Translations under genes and position numbers: made by a program
Notes under the pieces: generated by a model
The model's database searches: none
What the model was told of the DNA's origin: nothing
Seen by the model: only the letters and a program-made list of their open reading frames with translations
From: Roseimarinus sp035271585
Lineage (GTDB): Bacteria > Bacteroidota > Bacteroidia > Bacteroidales > Prolixibacteraceae
Assembly: GCA_035271585.1 (NCBI GenBank)
Contig: DATERL010000043.1
Span: 1 to 64,000 of the forward strand
DNA: 64,000 bases
Direction: 5' to 3'
Shown: piece by piece, positions 34,277-43,772 of the stretch
How the letters are laid out: each line of letters starts with the position of its first letter
How positions within the stretch are numbered: the first letter of the stretch is position 1

Positions 34277-34284
34277 TATTTTTG
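34277..34284 (+). promoter_or_regulatory. Putative mnmA promoter, -7 box
   Basis: TATTTTTG, a full TAnnTTTG match, 25 bp before the TTG start at 34309. A second weaker TACTTTG lies at 34287-34293. Confidence 0.35.
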
Positions 34285-34308
34285 TTTACTTTGTACTTTA
34301 TTTAAAAA

Positions 34309-35403
34309 TTGATTGAATTGAAAGGAAAAGTATTACTATGTATGAGTGGTGGCATCGACAGTTCGGTTGCGGCCCTTTTGCTACAAGAACAAGGCTACAA
34401 ATTGCACGGCTTAACCTATAGGACCTATGATGCCATATCGCCGGCATGCATGGAAAAACAAACAGGATGTTGTAGTGTTGATGCTATTTTTGAAGCAAAA
34501 GCTTTAGCAAACGACCTACACATTGACCACACCATTCTCGATATTAGAAAAGAATTTGATAAAACAGTGATTCAAAATTTTGTAAAAGAATACCTGTCGG
34601 GGCGCACGCCTAACCCTTGTGTTATTTGCAACCGCACCATTAAATGGGGCGAAGTCATAAAAAAAGCCGATGAACTGGGATGCGATTTTATTGCCACCGG
34701 CCACTATGCGCAAATTGGTCAACAAAACGGACGTTATTTTTTAATTCAAGGCGACGATGACAATAAAGACCAAACCTATTTTTTATGGCAACTTCAACAA
34801 AGCGACCTAAAACGGACACTATTCCCTTTAGGACACCTTAACAAGCAAGAAGTTCGAAAAATTGCCCTCGAAAAAGGATATGAGAAAATTTCACAAAAAC
34901 GCGAGAGCCAGGAAATTTGTTTCATTCCAGATAACGACTATCGTCGGTTTATTCGCGACAGAGTGCCCGATTTAGCCGAAAAAATTGGCGAAGGTAACTT
35001 TATCGACACCTCGGGTAAAATATTGGGCAAACACCAAGGATACCCATTTTATACTATAGGACAACGAAAAGGTTTAAATATTGCCTTGGGCAAACCTGCT
35101 TATGTGATTGATATTGACCCAAAAACCAACATCGTTGTGTTGGGTAATCGCGAAGAGCTTGACAAAAAAGAACTTTGGGTCGAGAATATTAACATGATGA
35201 AATACGCTAAAATTGATGGCGAACTTGAAGTAATTACTAAAATTAGATACAATAATAAAGGCACATTAAGCCGCATTTCGCAACATGGCGATAAAATAAA
35301 AGTCGAGTTTTATGAAAGTGCGTGGGCAATTACACCCGGGCAATCGGCTGTGTTTTTCGAAAACCGCGATGTTGTAGGAGGAGGAGTTATTTGCCGTCAA
35401 TAA
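34309..35403 (+). CDS. mnmA: tRNA-specific 2-thiouridylase
   Basis: 364 residues. It makes 2-thiouridine at wobble U34 of tRNA-Lys, Glu and Gln using sulfur relayed to a persulfide. PP-loop LLCMSGGIDSSVAALLL; catalytic Cys104 (PNPCVICNRTIKWGE) and Cys204 (SQEICFIPDNDYRRFI), the pair that forms the active disulfide/persulfide; tRNA-binding C-terminus (GQSAVFFENRDVVGGG). The start is a TTG, either 34309 or 34318; no ATG is available before the PP-loop. Confidence 0.96.
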   Translation: MIELKGKVLLCMSGGIDSSVAALLLQEQGYKLHGLTYRTYDAISPACMEKQTGCCSVDAIFEAKALANDLHIDHTILDIRKEFDKTVIQNFVKEYLSGRTPNPCVICNRTIKWGEVIKKADELGCDFIATGHYAQIGQQNGRYFLIQGDDDNKDQTYFLWQLQQSDLKRTLFPLGHLNKQEVRKIALEKGYEKISQKRESQEICFIPDNDYRRFIRDRVPDLAEKIGEGNFIDTSGKILGKHQGYPFYTIGQRKGLNIALGKPAYVIDIDPKTNIVVLGNREELDKKELWVENINMMKYAKIDGELEVITKIRYNNKGTLSRISQHGDKIKVEFYESAWAITPGQSAVFFENRDVVGGGVICRQ

Positions 35404-35455
35404 AATAATTTTTCAACAAGCAAATTGTAACTTGTTTCATTATATTATAGATTAT

Positions 35456-35502
35456 TAGATCGGTAGATCGGTAGTCCCGATCCGTCAGCTGACGGATTGG
35501 GA
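35456..35502. repeat. TAGATCGG tandem and 28-bp palindrome
   Basis: TAGATCGGTAGATCGGTAG is a short direct repeat and is followed by an imperfect 28-bp palindrome centred on CCGTCAGCTGACGG (35475-35502). ATCCGTCAGCTGACGGAT palindromes recur in Bacteroidota intergenic regions to my knowledge. It lies between mnmA and the subtilase gene and may form a terminator-like cruciform. Confidence 0.6.
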
Positions 35503-35625
35503 TGAGATATGAGTATTGAGACAAGACACATAACACTAATATACAACTGCTTACACAAAACCATAAGGAGATAGTAAGGTAAAACACATCAATCAAATAT
35601 AAAAACAGGACGAATTATTGAGCCA

Positions 35626-37227
35626 ATGAAACGAGTTTTATTACCAATATTAATAATATTATTTGCCCACAACGCAATGGGAAATAATTTGTACTGGATT
35701 CAGTTTAACACTAAAGTGAATACTCCATTTCAAATTGAACACCCTGAGCACTTTCTTTCAGTACGTGCAATTGAGCGAAGAGCTCGAATGAATATCAAAA
35801 TTGATTCAAGCGATTTACCCGTTAATCCTGAATTTGTAGATTCACTTAAACAATTAGGTTTTTCGGTAAAGCACACCAGCCGCTGGATGAATGGCGCCAT
35901 TGCCTCCCTGCCTTCCGAAGTTGATAGTGACAGCATTTTCCAACCTTCGTTCGTTTCGTTTTACCAAATTAGAAAAGACACACCACTAAAAAGCACTACG
36001 AATAAGTTTTCGGAAGAAGATAGCCTTGCTCAAAAGTACTATGGCGACTCATTTAACCAAATATCGATGCTTAACGGACACATCTTACACCAGTATTCAA
36101 AAGGCGAAGGAACGCACGTTGCTATTATCGATGCGGGGTTTAATAACGCAGACATCAACAATGTTTTTGATTCTTTGCGTTATTACGACGGTATTTTGGG
36201 AACCTTCGATTTTGTTTCGCCCGGCAATAATGTTTATCTCGAACACAACCATGGCACCTCGGTGCTTTCAACAATGGCTGGCAATGTTCCTGGCCAATTG
36301 ATTGGTGCTGCACCAATGGCCAAATACTGGCTACTGCGCACCGAAGATAGCCCAACAGAATTCCCCGTTGAAGAAGATTACTGGATTGTGGCAGTTGAGT
36401 TTGCCGACAGTGTTGGATGCGATGTTATCAACACTTCGTTGGGCTACACCACTTTCGACAATCCCATTTTTAACCATCAGTACAGCGAGCTCGATGGAAA
36501 CACCATTCGAGCATCGATAGCAGCAAATAGGGCGGTTGAAAAAGGAATTGTTGTGGTTTGCAGTGCTGGCAACTCGGGCAACGACGCTTGGTTCCACATT
36601 GGAGTTCCATCCGATGCCAAAAAAGCATTATCGATTGCAGCCGTTGACAGTAATCGCAAAATTGCAAGTTTTTCATCACGAGGTTTTACCGACAGCCTCT
36701 TCCCCCCAAAACCCGACGTGGCGGCAAAAGGCGTAAGTGTTACCCTCTCATCAACTCCCGGAATTATCACCAATTCAAGCGGCACCTCCTTTTCGGGGCC
36801 AATAATTGCAGGCATGGCAGCATGTTTGGTATCCTATTTCCCCGAAAAAAATGCCGAAGAAATCATTAATTTAATTAGAAGTTCAGGCGATCGCTTTCCA
36901 GAACACAATATTGAATACGGTTATGGCATTCCCAATTTCAGTTCTTTATTAGACACAACAAACAACTTTGTTTATCAAAAACCCGATCGAAACGTTTCCA
37001 TCTACCCTAACCCCTTTACCATATCACTCACTATTGAATATCCTTTGGATTTTAATCGGGTTGAAATTTTCAACATCCAAGGCTTAAAAGTTTTTTCATC
37101 AACATTATCAACATCTGGTCGTTCAGAAATTTCTACTAACAAATTATCGAATTTGCCAAAAGGTGTGTATTTTGCAGTTTTAAAAGGCAATAAGGAAAAC
37201 AGTCCTTTTCAACTGATAAAATATTAA
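35626..37227 (+). CDS. Secreted S8 (subtilisin-like) serine peptidase with T9SS sorting domain
   Basis: 533 residues. Signal peptide MKRVLLPILIILFAHNAMG, a propeptide-like region to ~135, then the S8 domain with the complete triad Asp169 (THVAIIDAGF), His209 (EHNHGTSVLSTMAG) and Ser388 (NSSGTSFSGPIIAGMAA), plus the oxyanion Asn in VVCSAGNSGND. The final ~75 residues (VSIYPNPFTISLTIEYP...LPKGVYFAVLKG) are a type A sorting domain, so it is exported by T9SS to the surface. xseA starts two bases after its stop. Confidence 0.94.
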   Translation: MKRVLLPILIILFAHNAMGNNLYWIQFNTKVNTPFQIEHPEHFLSVRAIERRARMNIKIDSSDLPVNPEFVDSLKQLGFSVKHTSRWMNGAIASLPSEVDSDSIFQPSFVSFYQIRKDTPLKSTTNKFSEEDSLAQKYYGDSFNQISMLNGHILHQYSKGEGTHVAIIDAGFNNADINNVFDSLRYYDGILGTFDFVSPGNNVYLEHNHGTSVLSTMAGNVPGQLIGAAPMAKYWLLRTEDSPTEFPVEEDYWIVAVEFADSVGCDVINTSLGYTTFDNPIFNHQYSELDGNTIRASIAANRAVEKGIVVVCSAGNSGNDAWFHIGVPSDAKKALSIAAVDSNRKIASFSSRGFTDSLFPPKPDVAAKGVSVTLSSTPGIITNSSGTSFSGPIIAGMAACLVSYFPEKNAEEIINLIRSSGDRFPEHNIEYGYGIPNFSSLLDTTNNFVYQKPDRNVSIYPNPFTISLTIEYPLDFNRVEIFNIQGLKVFSSTLSTSGRSEISTNKLSNLPKGVYFAVLKGNKENSPFQLIKY

Positions 37228-37228
37228 C

Positions 37229-38668
37229 GTGGAAAAACACATCACCCTTAAAGAGCTCAATACTTACATCAAAGAAGCCATGCAGCTTTCGTTTCCCGAG
37301 AGCATTTGGATTATTGCCGAGATTGGTGAACTGAAAGTGAATTATGCCGGCCACTGCTACATCGATTTGGTTGAAAAAGATGAAAACAGTAACGAAATAT
37401 TAGCCCGTTCGAAAGCCACAATTTGGTCGTGGCAATTCCGTTTTATCAAGCCGTATTTTGAAACCACTACCGGCCAAACCCTATCGTCGGGCATCAAGGT
37501 GCTTATTTCGGCCAGTGTCGAATTTCACGAGGTTTATGGAATCAGTCTTAACATTAAAGATATTGACCCCAGCTATACCCTTGGCGACATGGCCCGAAAA
37601 AGGCAAGAGGTAATCATGCGCTTAGTTGATGAGGGCGTGATGGAAATGAACAAAGAGCTTGAACTCAGTGAAATTCCATCGCGAGTTGCCATTATATCGT
37701 CGGCCACTGCTGCTGGATACGAAGATTTTATGAACCAGCTTCACCAAAACGATAGAAGTTACGTGTTCAACACCAAACTTTTTCCAGCTGTAATGCAAGG
37801 CAACGATGCCGAAAAATCTATCATTGCTGCACTCGACGAAATTTATCAACACGAAAATGAATTCGACGTAGTGATCATTATTAGAGGCGGAGGAGCACAA
37901 ATGGATTTAAGCTGTTTCGACAATTACAACCTTGCTTATTATATAACTCAGTTTCCACTGCCTGTTTTAACCGGCATTGGTCACGATAAAGATGAATCGG
38001 TATGCGATATGGTGGCACACACCAAACTTAAAACACCCACAGCCGTTGCCAATTTCCTGATAGACCTTTTCGATGAGGCTGCCGACACTATTAATGAACT
38101 AAAAACAACACTCACCAATAAAATAACTGAAATACTCGAAAACGAAAAACAACGTTTAAAGCAAGCGGTAAAACTTTTTAAACCTTTGATTAAATCGAAA
38201 CTCGAACGCACAACTATGCAACTCGAGCACCTCACTCAATCGGTTATTCCTGCAGTAAACTATTTAATTGAATACCAACAAAATAAACTCATAAAGCTTT
38301 CATCCGAGATGAAATCGTCAACGTTTGCTAGCCTAAAACATAACGAAAACAAGCTAAATCAAAGATTTTCATCTTTATCGTTTTTCATCAAATTAAAAAC
38401 CGAACGCGAAACGCTTAACATTTCAGAAAAAAAACATCTATTAAAACGTTTGGCCATCCAAAATTTACAGAATGAATACCAACGTATAGAATGGTTCGAA
38501 AAAAATGCGCAACTTATCGACCCCAAAAATATTTTAAAAAGAGGTTTTAGCATTACTCTTAAAAACGGAAAAGCCGTTAAGAGTGCCGCTCAAATAAGAA
38601 AAGGCGACCTGCTGGTAAATGTATTTTACGAAGGAAAAATTGAATCTACAGTAAACAGTAAACAATAA
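37229..38668 (+). CDS. xseA: Exodeoxyribonuclease VII large subunit
   Basis: 479 residues with a GTG start at 37229, one base after the preceding stop. N-terminal OB-fold (IWIIAEIGELKVNYAGHCYIDLVE), catalytic domain with AIISSATAAGYEDF, VVIIIRGGGAQMDLSCFDNYNLA and TGIGHDKDESVCDMVAHTKLKTPTAVA, a long coiled coil (~280-410), and the C-terminal DPKNILKRGFSITLKNGKAVKSA. It degrades single-stranded DNA with XseB, which follows 12 bp later. Confidence 0.96.
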   Translation: MEKHITLKELNTYIKEAMQLSFPESIWIIAEIGELKVNYAGHCYIDLVEKDENSNEILARSKATIWSWQFRFIKPYFETTTGQTLSSGIKVLISASVEFHEVYGISLNIKDIDPSYTLGDMARKRQEVIMRLVDEGVMEMNKELELSEIPSRVAIISSATAAGYEDFMNQLHQNDRSYVFNTKLFPAVMQGNDAEKSIIAALDEIYQHENEFDVVIIIRGGGAQMDLSCFDNYNLAYYITQFPLPVLTGIGHDKDESVCDMVAHTKLKTPTAVANFLIDLFDEAADTINELKTTLTNKITEILENEKQRLKQAVKLFKPLIKSKLERTTMQLEHLTQSVIPAVNYLIEYQQNKLIKLSSEMKSSTFASLKHNENKLNQRFSSLSFFIKLKTERETLNISEKKHLLKRLAIQNLQNEYQRIEWFEKNAQLIDPKNILKRGFSITLKNGKAVKSAAQIRKGDLLVNVFYEGKIESTVNSKQ

Positions 38669-38680
38669 AAACAAATAATT

Positions 38681-38881
38681 ATGGCAGTAAAAAAACAATC
38701 ATACCGAGAATCAATCGAAGAGGTTGAAACCATTTTGGCAAGTATAGAAAATGACGAACTCGACGTAGACGAGCTGTCAGAAAAAGTTAAACGAGTTTCC
38801 ATGCTTTTGAAAAGCTGCAAGGAAAAATTGTACAAAACAAACGAAGAAGTTGAAAAAGTACTAAAAGAAATGGAGAGCTAA
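38681..38881 (+). CDS. xseB: Exodeoxyribonuclease VII small subunit
   Basis: 66 residues, two helices that wrap the coiled coil of XseA. Typical features: SYRESIEEVETILASIENDELDVDELSEKVKRVSMLLK and a short second helix CKEKLYKTNEEVEKVL. Size and position directly after xseA are as expected. Confidence 0.95.
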   Translation: MAVKKQSYRESIEEVETILASIENDELDVDELSEKVKRVSMLLKSCKEKLYKTNEEVEKVLKEMES

Positions 38882-39075
38882 TTCCACACTTGCGCTCCAA
38901 GCAACAAATGGCTTAATTTATAATACAATTGAGAGCTATAAACCCCAAACTTAATAGGCAAACTAAGCTATCGATGCTTTTCGTTTTTTTATTTGAAGAG
39001 TTATATTATTTTTATAGTTAGTAATATTACTAAACGAACTAACAAGCCTTTTATAAACAAAAACCTGTTCTAATA

Positions 39076-40935
39076 ATGAAAAACCTGAAACTAACAATAC
39101 TCTTATTAACCCTCCTGTTAATGGTGACGGGGGTTAATGCTCAAGATAAATACAACGGTTTTAAAGTATCGGTTTACACCCGCGCCTACGAAGTACAAAA
39201 AATGGAAGATACTCAATGGCTCGAATCAACTTGGAAAATCATTTCGTCGCAACTCGATGTTGACAAAATTTATCTCGAAACGCATCGAGATCTGCTTATT
39301 GTTGACGAAGAAACCCTCACAAAAGCCATTAAGTTTTTTGAAAGCAAAGGCATTAAAACAGCAGCTGGAATAACCTATACCATTGACGAGAGCAACCAGT
39401 TTGAAACTTTTTGCTACAGCAATCCGGAGCATCTAAAAAAAGCGCAAGAAATTATCGAATACTCTGCAAAGCATTTTGACGAGGTTATTCTTGACGATTT
39501 CTTTTTCACAAGTTGCAAATGTGAACTTTGCGTGAAAGCAAAAGGCGAACGCAGTTGGTCCGATTATCGCCTAGAGCTGATGCAAAATGTAGCTTCAAAC
39601 ATCATTATAAAACCGGCTAAAGCTGTAAATCCGAATGTAAAAGTCATCATTAAATACCCCAACTGGTACGATCATTTTCACGAATTAGGTTTTAACCTCG
39701 AAACACAACCTAAAATATTCGATGGACTTCACACTGGCACCGAAACACGCGACGCCGTACACAGCAACCAACACTTGCAACCCTACTTAGGCTACCTCAT
39801 TTTTCGATATTATAACAATCTTGCGCCTGGGCACAACGGTGGAGGTTGGGTTGATACAGGCGGCATGGGCTTTTACGATCGATATGCGGAACAGCTCTGG
39901 ATGACAATTATTGCAAAAGCACCCGAAATGACTTTGTTCGATTATCGACAAATGTTGTATCCATTGAGACCAGAATGGGAACCCGACTGGAAAAACCAGA
40001 ACGTTAGCTTCGATTACAAAAACTTTTTCCCGGTAAGTGCAGATGAAACAATGGCAAAAACAGCATCGCACGCGTTACGCGCTATCGAAAAGATAGCTCC
40101 AAAACTGGGTGAGCCTTATGGTATAAAAAGCTATAAACCATACCATTCCGATGGCGAAGATTTTCTACAAAACTACTTTGGCATGATAGGAATTCCGATG
40201 GATATTGTTCCTGAATTTCCAATGAACGATGAAATGATAATTCTTACCGAACAAGCAAAGAAAGATCCCGAAATAGTAGAAAAAATTAAGCAACGCCTCA
40301 TTAATGGTAAAGATGTAATTATAACAACAGGCTTACTTGAAGCGCTACAAAACAGAGGAATTAGGAATATTGTGAATCTGGAATACACCAACCGAAAAGC
40401 TATAATTGACGGCTTTTTACTCAGGGGACAAATCATTAAATGTGAAAAAGATATCCTGATCCCTCAAATTCAATATTTCACCAACGATTCATGGGAAATT
40501 ATATCGGGCATTGACAATGAACTGGGCTGGCCATTTCTACATCAAGCAAAATTTGCCAACGCCAACTTATACTTATTAACTGTACCCGAAAATTTCACTG
40601 ATTTGTATAAATTACCTGTCGAGGTACTAAACAGCCTCAGGGAAATTGCCTGCAAACCCCATCGTGTTTCTTTTGAAGGTAGCTCTAAAGTTTCGCTATT
40701 CCTTTATGACAACAACACTTTTTTATTACACAACTTTAATAATGAGGCCGTTGAAATAACAGTTCTATTAAAAGAAAAACCAATATCGCTTATCGATTTG
40801 CTAACAAAACAAAAAATCGAACCAGAACATCGGGAAGCCATTATATTTTGGCGACGAGTTTATTCTCCTGAAAAATATACTGTGAAAATTACTTTAGCAC
40901 CTCACTCATTCAAAGCGTTTAGTATTATTCAATAA
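39076..40935 (+). CDS. Secreted TIM-barrel-like protein, putative glycoside hydrolase
   Basis: 619 residues. Signal peptide MKNLKLTILLLTLLLMVTGVNA. Residues ~28-330 look like a (beta/alpha)8 barrel: KVSVYTRAYEV, KIYLETHRDLLIVDEETL, KGIKTAAGITYTID, DEVILDDFFFTSCKCELC (acidic pair Asp140/141 and three close cysteines), VKVIIKYPNWYDHFHELGF, FDGLHTGTETRD. Acidic residues at strand ends and the C-terminal beta-rich part (~480-619) suggest a carbohydrate-active enzyme with a beta domain. I recall similar unclassified Bacteroidota proteins. No GH family can be assigned. It is monocistronic. Confidence 0.6.
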   Translation: MKNLKLTILLLTLLLMVTGVNAQDKYNGFKVSVYTRAYEVQKMEDTQWLESTWKIISSQLDVDKIYLETHRDLLIVDEETLTKAIKFFESKGIKTAAGITYTIDESNQFETFCYSNPEHLKKAQEIIEYSAKHFDEVILDDFFFTSCKCELCVKAKGERSWSDYRLELMQNVASNIIIKPAKAVNPNVKVIIKYPNWYDHFHELGFNLETQPKIFDGLHTGTETRDAVHSNQHLQPYLGYLIFRYYNNLAPGHNGGGWVDTGGMGFYDRYAEQLWMTIIAKAPEMTLFDYRQMLYPLRPEWEPDWKNQNVSFDYKNFFPVSADETMAKTASHALRAIEKIAPKLGEPYGIKSYKPYHSDGEDFLQNYFGMIGIPMDIVPEFPMNDEMIILTEQAKKDPEIVEKIKQRLINGKDVIITTGLLEALQNRGIRNIVNLEYTNRKAIIDGFLLRGQIIKCEKDILIPQIQYFTNDSWEIISGIDNELGWPFLHQAKFANANLYLLTVPENFTDLYKLPVEVLNSLREIACKPHRVSFEGSSKVSLFLYDNNTFLLHNFNNEAVEITVLLKEKPISLIDLLTKQKIEPEHREAIIFWRRVYSPEKYTVKITLAPHSFKAFSIIQ

Positions 40936-41165
40936 TCGTGTTTATTATCATTACGCAAACAGCAATAAATGGAAAACAAATTGGCCTTTTATCAAAAGTG
41001 AGGAAAACCCATAAATATTACTTTTTTATAAACCCAGTATTCGCTTAATATAAAAAACTTGACTCTTACTAAATAATTCGAACCATTCACTAACAAAAAC
41101 GTTATATTCATAACAATAATAACGAATATTGAAAAACAAGACTTTACTTTCTTGCATTAAAGCCA

Positions 41166-41173
41166 TACCTTTG
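41166..41173 (+). promoter_or_regulatory. Putative promoter of the WecA-like gene
   Basis: TACCTTTG, a full TAnnTTTG match, 20 bp before the ATG at 41194. Confidence 0.45.
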
Positions 41174-41193
41174 ACATTGAAATTTTTTATTTT

Positions 41194-42324
41194 ATGGATA
41201 ACTTGATTTATTTTATTTTAGTAGCCATTATAGCTTTTACTTTTTCAGCTTTAAGCATACCGCAAATAGTAAAAGTAGCCCAAGCTAAAAACTTATTAGA
41301 CACACCTAACTCAAGAAAAGCAGCAAAGCAAATTGTTCCCACTTTAGGTGGAATAGCTATATTTATAGGATTAACCATGGGCATCACTTTGGGAGGCGAT
41401 GGATTCCCTTTTTTTGATCTCAAATTTATTTTTGCCAGTATTTTAATAACTTTTTTCACAGGTATTAAAGACGATTTAGTGGGGATTTCTCCAAACACTA
41501 AGCTTCTAGCGCTGACTTTTAGTATATTTATCATTACTTTTTTTGCTAATCTAAGATTTACCCACCTATATGGATTATTTGGGATTAACGAACTTGGATT
41601 TGTGCCAAGTATGTTATTAACTTTTTTTATTGGCATTGTAATCATTAACAGTATGAACCTAATTGATGGGATTGACGGCTTGGCATCATCGATTGCAGTT
41701 CAGATTTCAACAATTTTGGGTGTTTGGTTTGCATTAATAGGCTTACCCGAATATGCGCTTATTTCGTTTTCGCTGGCAGGAAGCTGTCTGGCTTTTTTCA
41801 TGTTCAATGTTTTTGGCCATAAAAACAAAATATTTATGGGCGATACCGGTTCATTGCTTATTGGAACGATGATATTTGTTCTGGCGGCCAAATTCAACGA
41901 GTTTAATGCAGTGCATACCGGAGCTTATTTAATAAAATCGGTTCCGGCGGTGTTAATTGGCTTCATGTCCTATCCTCTTTTTGATGTTCTTCGCGTTTTT
42001 GTACTTCGCATTTTTATCACTAAAAAATCCCCATTCCGGCCCGATAAAAACCATATTCACCATCGCTTGCTTGCATTGGGGTTAACACACCTGCAAGCAA
42101 CAGGTTTATTATTTGTGGGAAATACTACTATTAGCGTAGGTACTTTAATACTACAAAAATACTTGGGCGTTTTTGAGCTTACCATGGTAATATTAGCAAC
42201 AGCTATAGCTATTTCGACAACGCTTGAATTAATAATACTTTATACAAAAAAGATAAAACCCAACGATGAACACCAGCAATTGTTTTTGCCAAAACACCTC
42301 ATTAATTTCGTAAATCAAAACTAA
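41194..42324 (+). CDS. WecA/MraY-family undecaprenyl-phosphate sugar-1-phosphate transferase
   Basis: 376 residues with about ten or eleven membrane segments. It transfers a sugar phosphate (often GlcNAc-1-P) from a UDP-sugar to undecaprenyl phosphate, starting O-antigen, capsule or teichoic-type chains. Motifs: TLGGIAIFIGL, FTGIKDDLVGI (Mg-binding Asp pair), NSMNLIDGIDGLASS, NKIFMGDTGSLLIGT and the HIHHRLLALG loop, which marks WecA/TagO-like members rather than MraY. The Wzi-like capsule gene follows 17 bp later, so a role in surface polysaccharide is likely. Confidence 0.92.
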   Translation: MDNLIYFILVAIIAFTFSALSIPQIVKVAQAKNLLDTPNSRKAAKQIVPTLGGIAIFIGLTMGITLGGDGFPFFDLKFIFASILITFFTGIKDDLVGISPNTKLLALTFSIFIITFFANLRFTHLYGLFGINELGFVPSMLLTFFIGIVIINSMNLIDGIDGLASSIAVQISTILGVWFALIGLPEYALISFSLAGSCLAFFMFNVFGHKNKIFMGDTGSLLIGTMIFVLAAKFNEFNAVHTGAYLIKSVPAVLIGFMSYPLFDVLRVFVLRIFITKKSPFRPDKNHIHHRLLALGLTHLQATGLLFVGNTTISVGTLILQKYLGVFELTMVILATAIAISTTLELIILYTKKIKPNDEHQQLFLPKHLINFVNQN

Positions 42325-42341
42325 CAGTAACCTTAACAGGC

Positions 42342-43721
42342 ATGAAACGAATTGCCATTATTATTCTATTCTTTATATTTTTCTATTCTGTTTTTTCTCA
42401 AAACAATTCTAACTTAACAGTACAATTTGAATCATTGGCTTCGAGTGGTGATAAACTACCTTTCTGGCTGGTAAGCAATCAATTGGGAAAATACAATGCA
42501 CAAACAAAAGCCAATCAATTAGTTTCGATTAAAGGAAAACACACTATTAACAATGCACTTAAAACACCGCTCAATTTCGAAATGGCGGCCAATGCCCTGT
42601 TAATTTATTCCAACCAATTTGAAGCGAATTTTAATGAACTTTACGCAAAAGCCCACTTATGGAATTGGAGGCTCGAAGGAGGTTTGTTTCAAGAACCCGT
42701 ATATTTCAATCATCTTTCATCAACCAACGGAAGCATAGACCGAAGTAACAACAACAGGCCCTATCCCAGAATACGATTAACAACCAACGAGTTTATTCCT
42801 TTTCTGTTTTGGAAAAGCTGGTTCAGCTTTAAAGCCGAATACGACGAAGGAATATTGAACGATGAACGCGTGGTTGAAAATACCCGACTGCACCACAAAT
42901 CACTTCACCTTAAAGTGAAAATTGCACAAAAAATAGGGGTTTCGGTTGGACTGAACCACTATGTTATGTGGGGAGGTATTTTACCCAATGATGTCGAATT
43001 ACCATCATCGTTAAAAGACTATATAACCTACGTTACAGGCGGTGCCGGAACCAGTAATTTCCCAACTACCGACCAACAAAATGTAGCCGGCAACCAACTG
43101 GGAAGCTATCATATACAAATCGATTTCCCACTAATAGAACAACATGTAACCTTTTACGTGAACCATCCATTTGAAGATCATTCGGGCATGGAATTCGATA
43201 ACCGTCGCGATAACCTGTACGGCATTTTTGTTAAATTTAAAGGGCAAGGAATAATTAACAAGGTGATGTACGAACACATGTATACCATTCACCAAAGTGG
43301 TCACATACATGAGTTTGGCGTAATGCGTGGGCGCGATAATTATTTCAACCATGGTTACTATAGAACTGGATTTACTTATAAGGGATATACCTTAGCATCG
43401 CCATTATTTTCGCCGGTAAATAGTTTGAGTAATCAACAAGCCATTGAAAACAACCGCGTTTCGATGCACCATATTGGACTGGCCGGAACAATAAACAATA
43501 ACTTTTCGTGGGATGGTAAATTCACTTTCTCAAGCAACCTGGGAACCTATAACATTCCCTACGAAGAACCCAGAAATCAGTTTTCATCATTGTTGAATAT
43601 CTGCTATCAAAACAACAAGCTACCCCTTGACATTTCGCTTAGCATTGCAGCCGATTTTGGACAGATGTATGAAAATAGAGTTGGTGGATTAATCAGAATT
43701 TCAAAAAATATTTTCCCATAA
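42342..43721 (+). CDS. Capsule assembly Wzi family outer-membrane protein
   Basis: 459 residues. Signal peptide MKRIAIIILFFIFFYSVFSQ. The body has the many amphipathic strands of an 18-stranded barrel, with family-typical segments SSGDKLPFWLVSNQLGKY, LYAKAHLWNWRLEGGLFQEP, GVSVGLNHYVMWGG and the HPFEDHSGMEFDNRRDNLYG stretch. Wzi proteins anchor or organise capsular polysaccharide at the cell surface. It is co-transcribed with the WecA-like gene and closed by a terminator. Confidence 0.88.
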   Translation: MKRIAIIILFFIFFYSVFSQNNSNLTVQFESLASSGDKLPFWLVSNQLGKYNAQTKANQLVSIKGKHTINNALKTPLNFEMAANALLIYSNQFEANFNELYAKAHLWNWRLEGGLFQEPVYFNHLSSTNGSIDRSNNNRPYPRIRLTTNEFIPFLFWKSWFSFKAEYDEGILNDERVVENTRLHHKSLHLKVKIAQKIGVSVGLNHYVMWGGILPNDVELPSSLKDYITYVTGGAGTSNFPTTDQQNVAGNQLGSYHIQIDFPLIEQHVTFYVNHPFEDHSGMEFDNRRDNLYGIFVKFKGQGIINKVMYEHMYTIHQSGHIHEFGVMRGRDNYFNHGYYRTGFTYKGYTLASPLFSPVNSLSNQQAIENNRVSMHHIGLAGTINNNFSWDGKFTFSSNLGTYNIPYEEPRNQFSSLLNICYQNNKLPLDISLSIAADFGQMYENRVGGLIRISKNIFP

Positions 43722-43752
43722 AAAAAGCCTGAAGAGTACACTCCAGGCTTTT
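43722..43752. terminator. Bidirectional terminator
   Basis: AAAAAGCCTGAAGAG / CTCCAGGCTTTT hairpin directly after the Wzi stop. It also closes the convergent operon ending at 43773. Confidence 0.8.
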
Positions 43753-43772
43753 CATATTCTATTTCGAAAGAA

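Noticed and set aside
13189..35475. CRISPR array made of the TAGATA/TAGATCGG short repeats
   Set aside because: Units are short, degenerate and without uniform spacers, and no cas genes are present.
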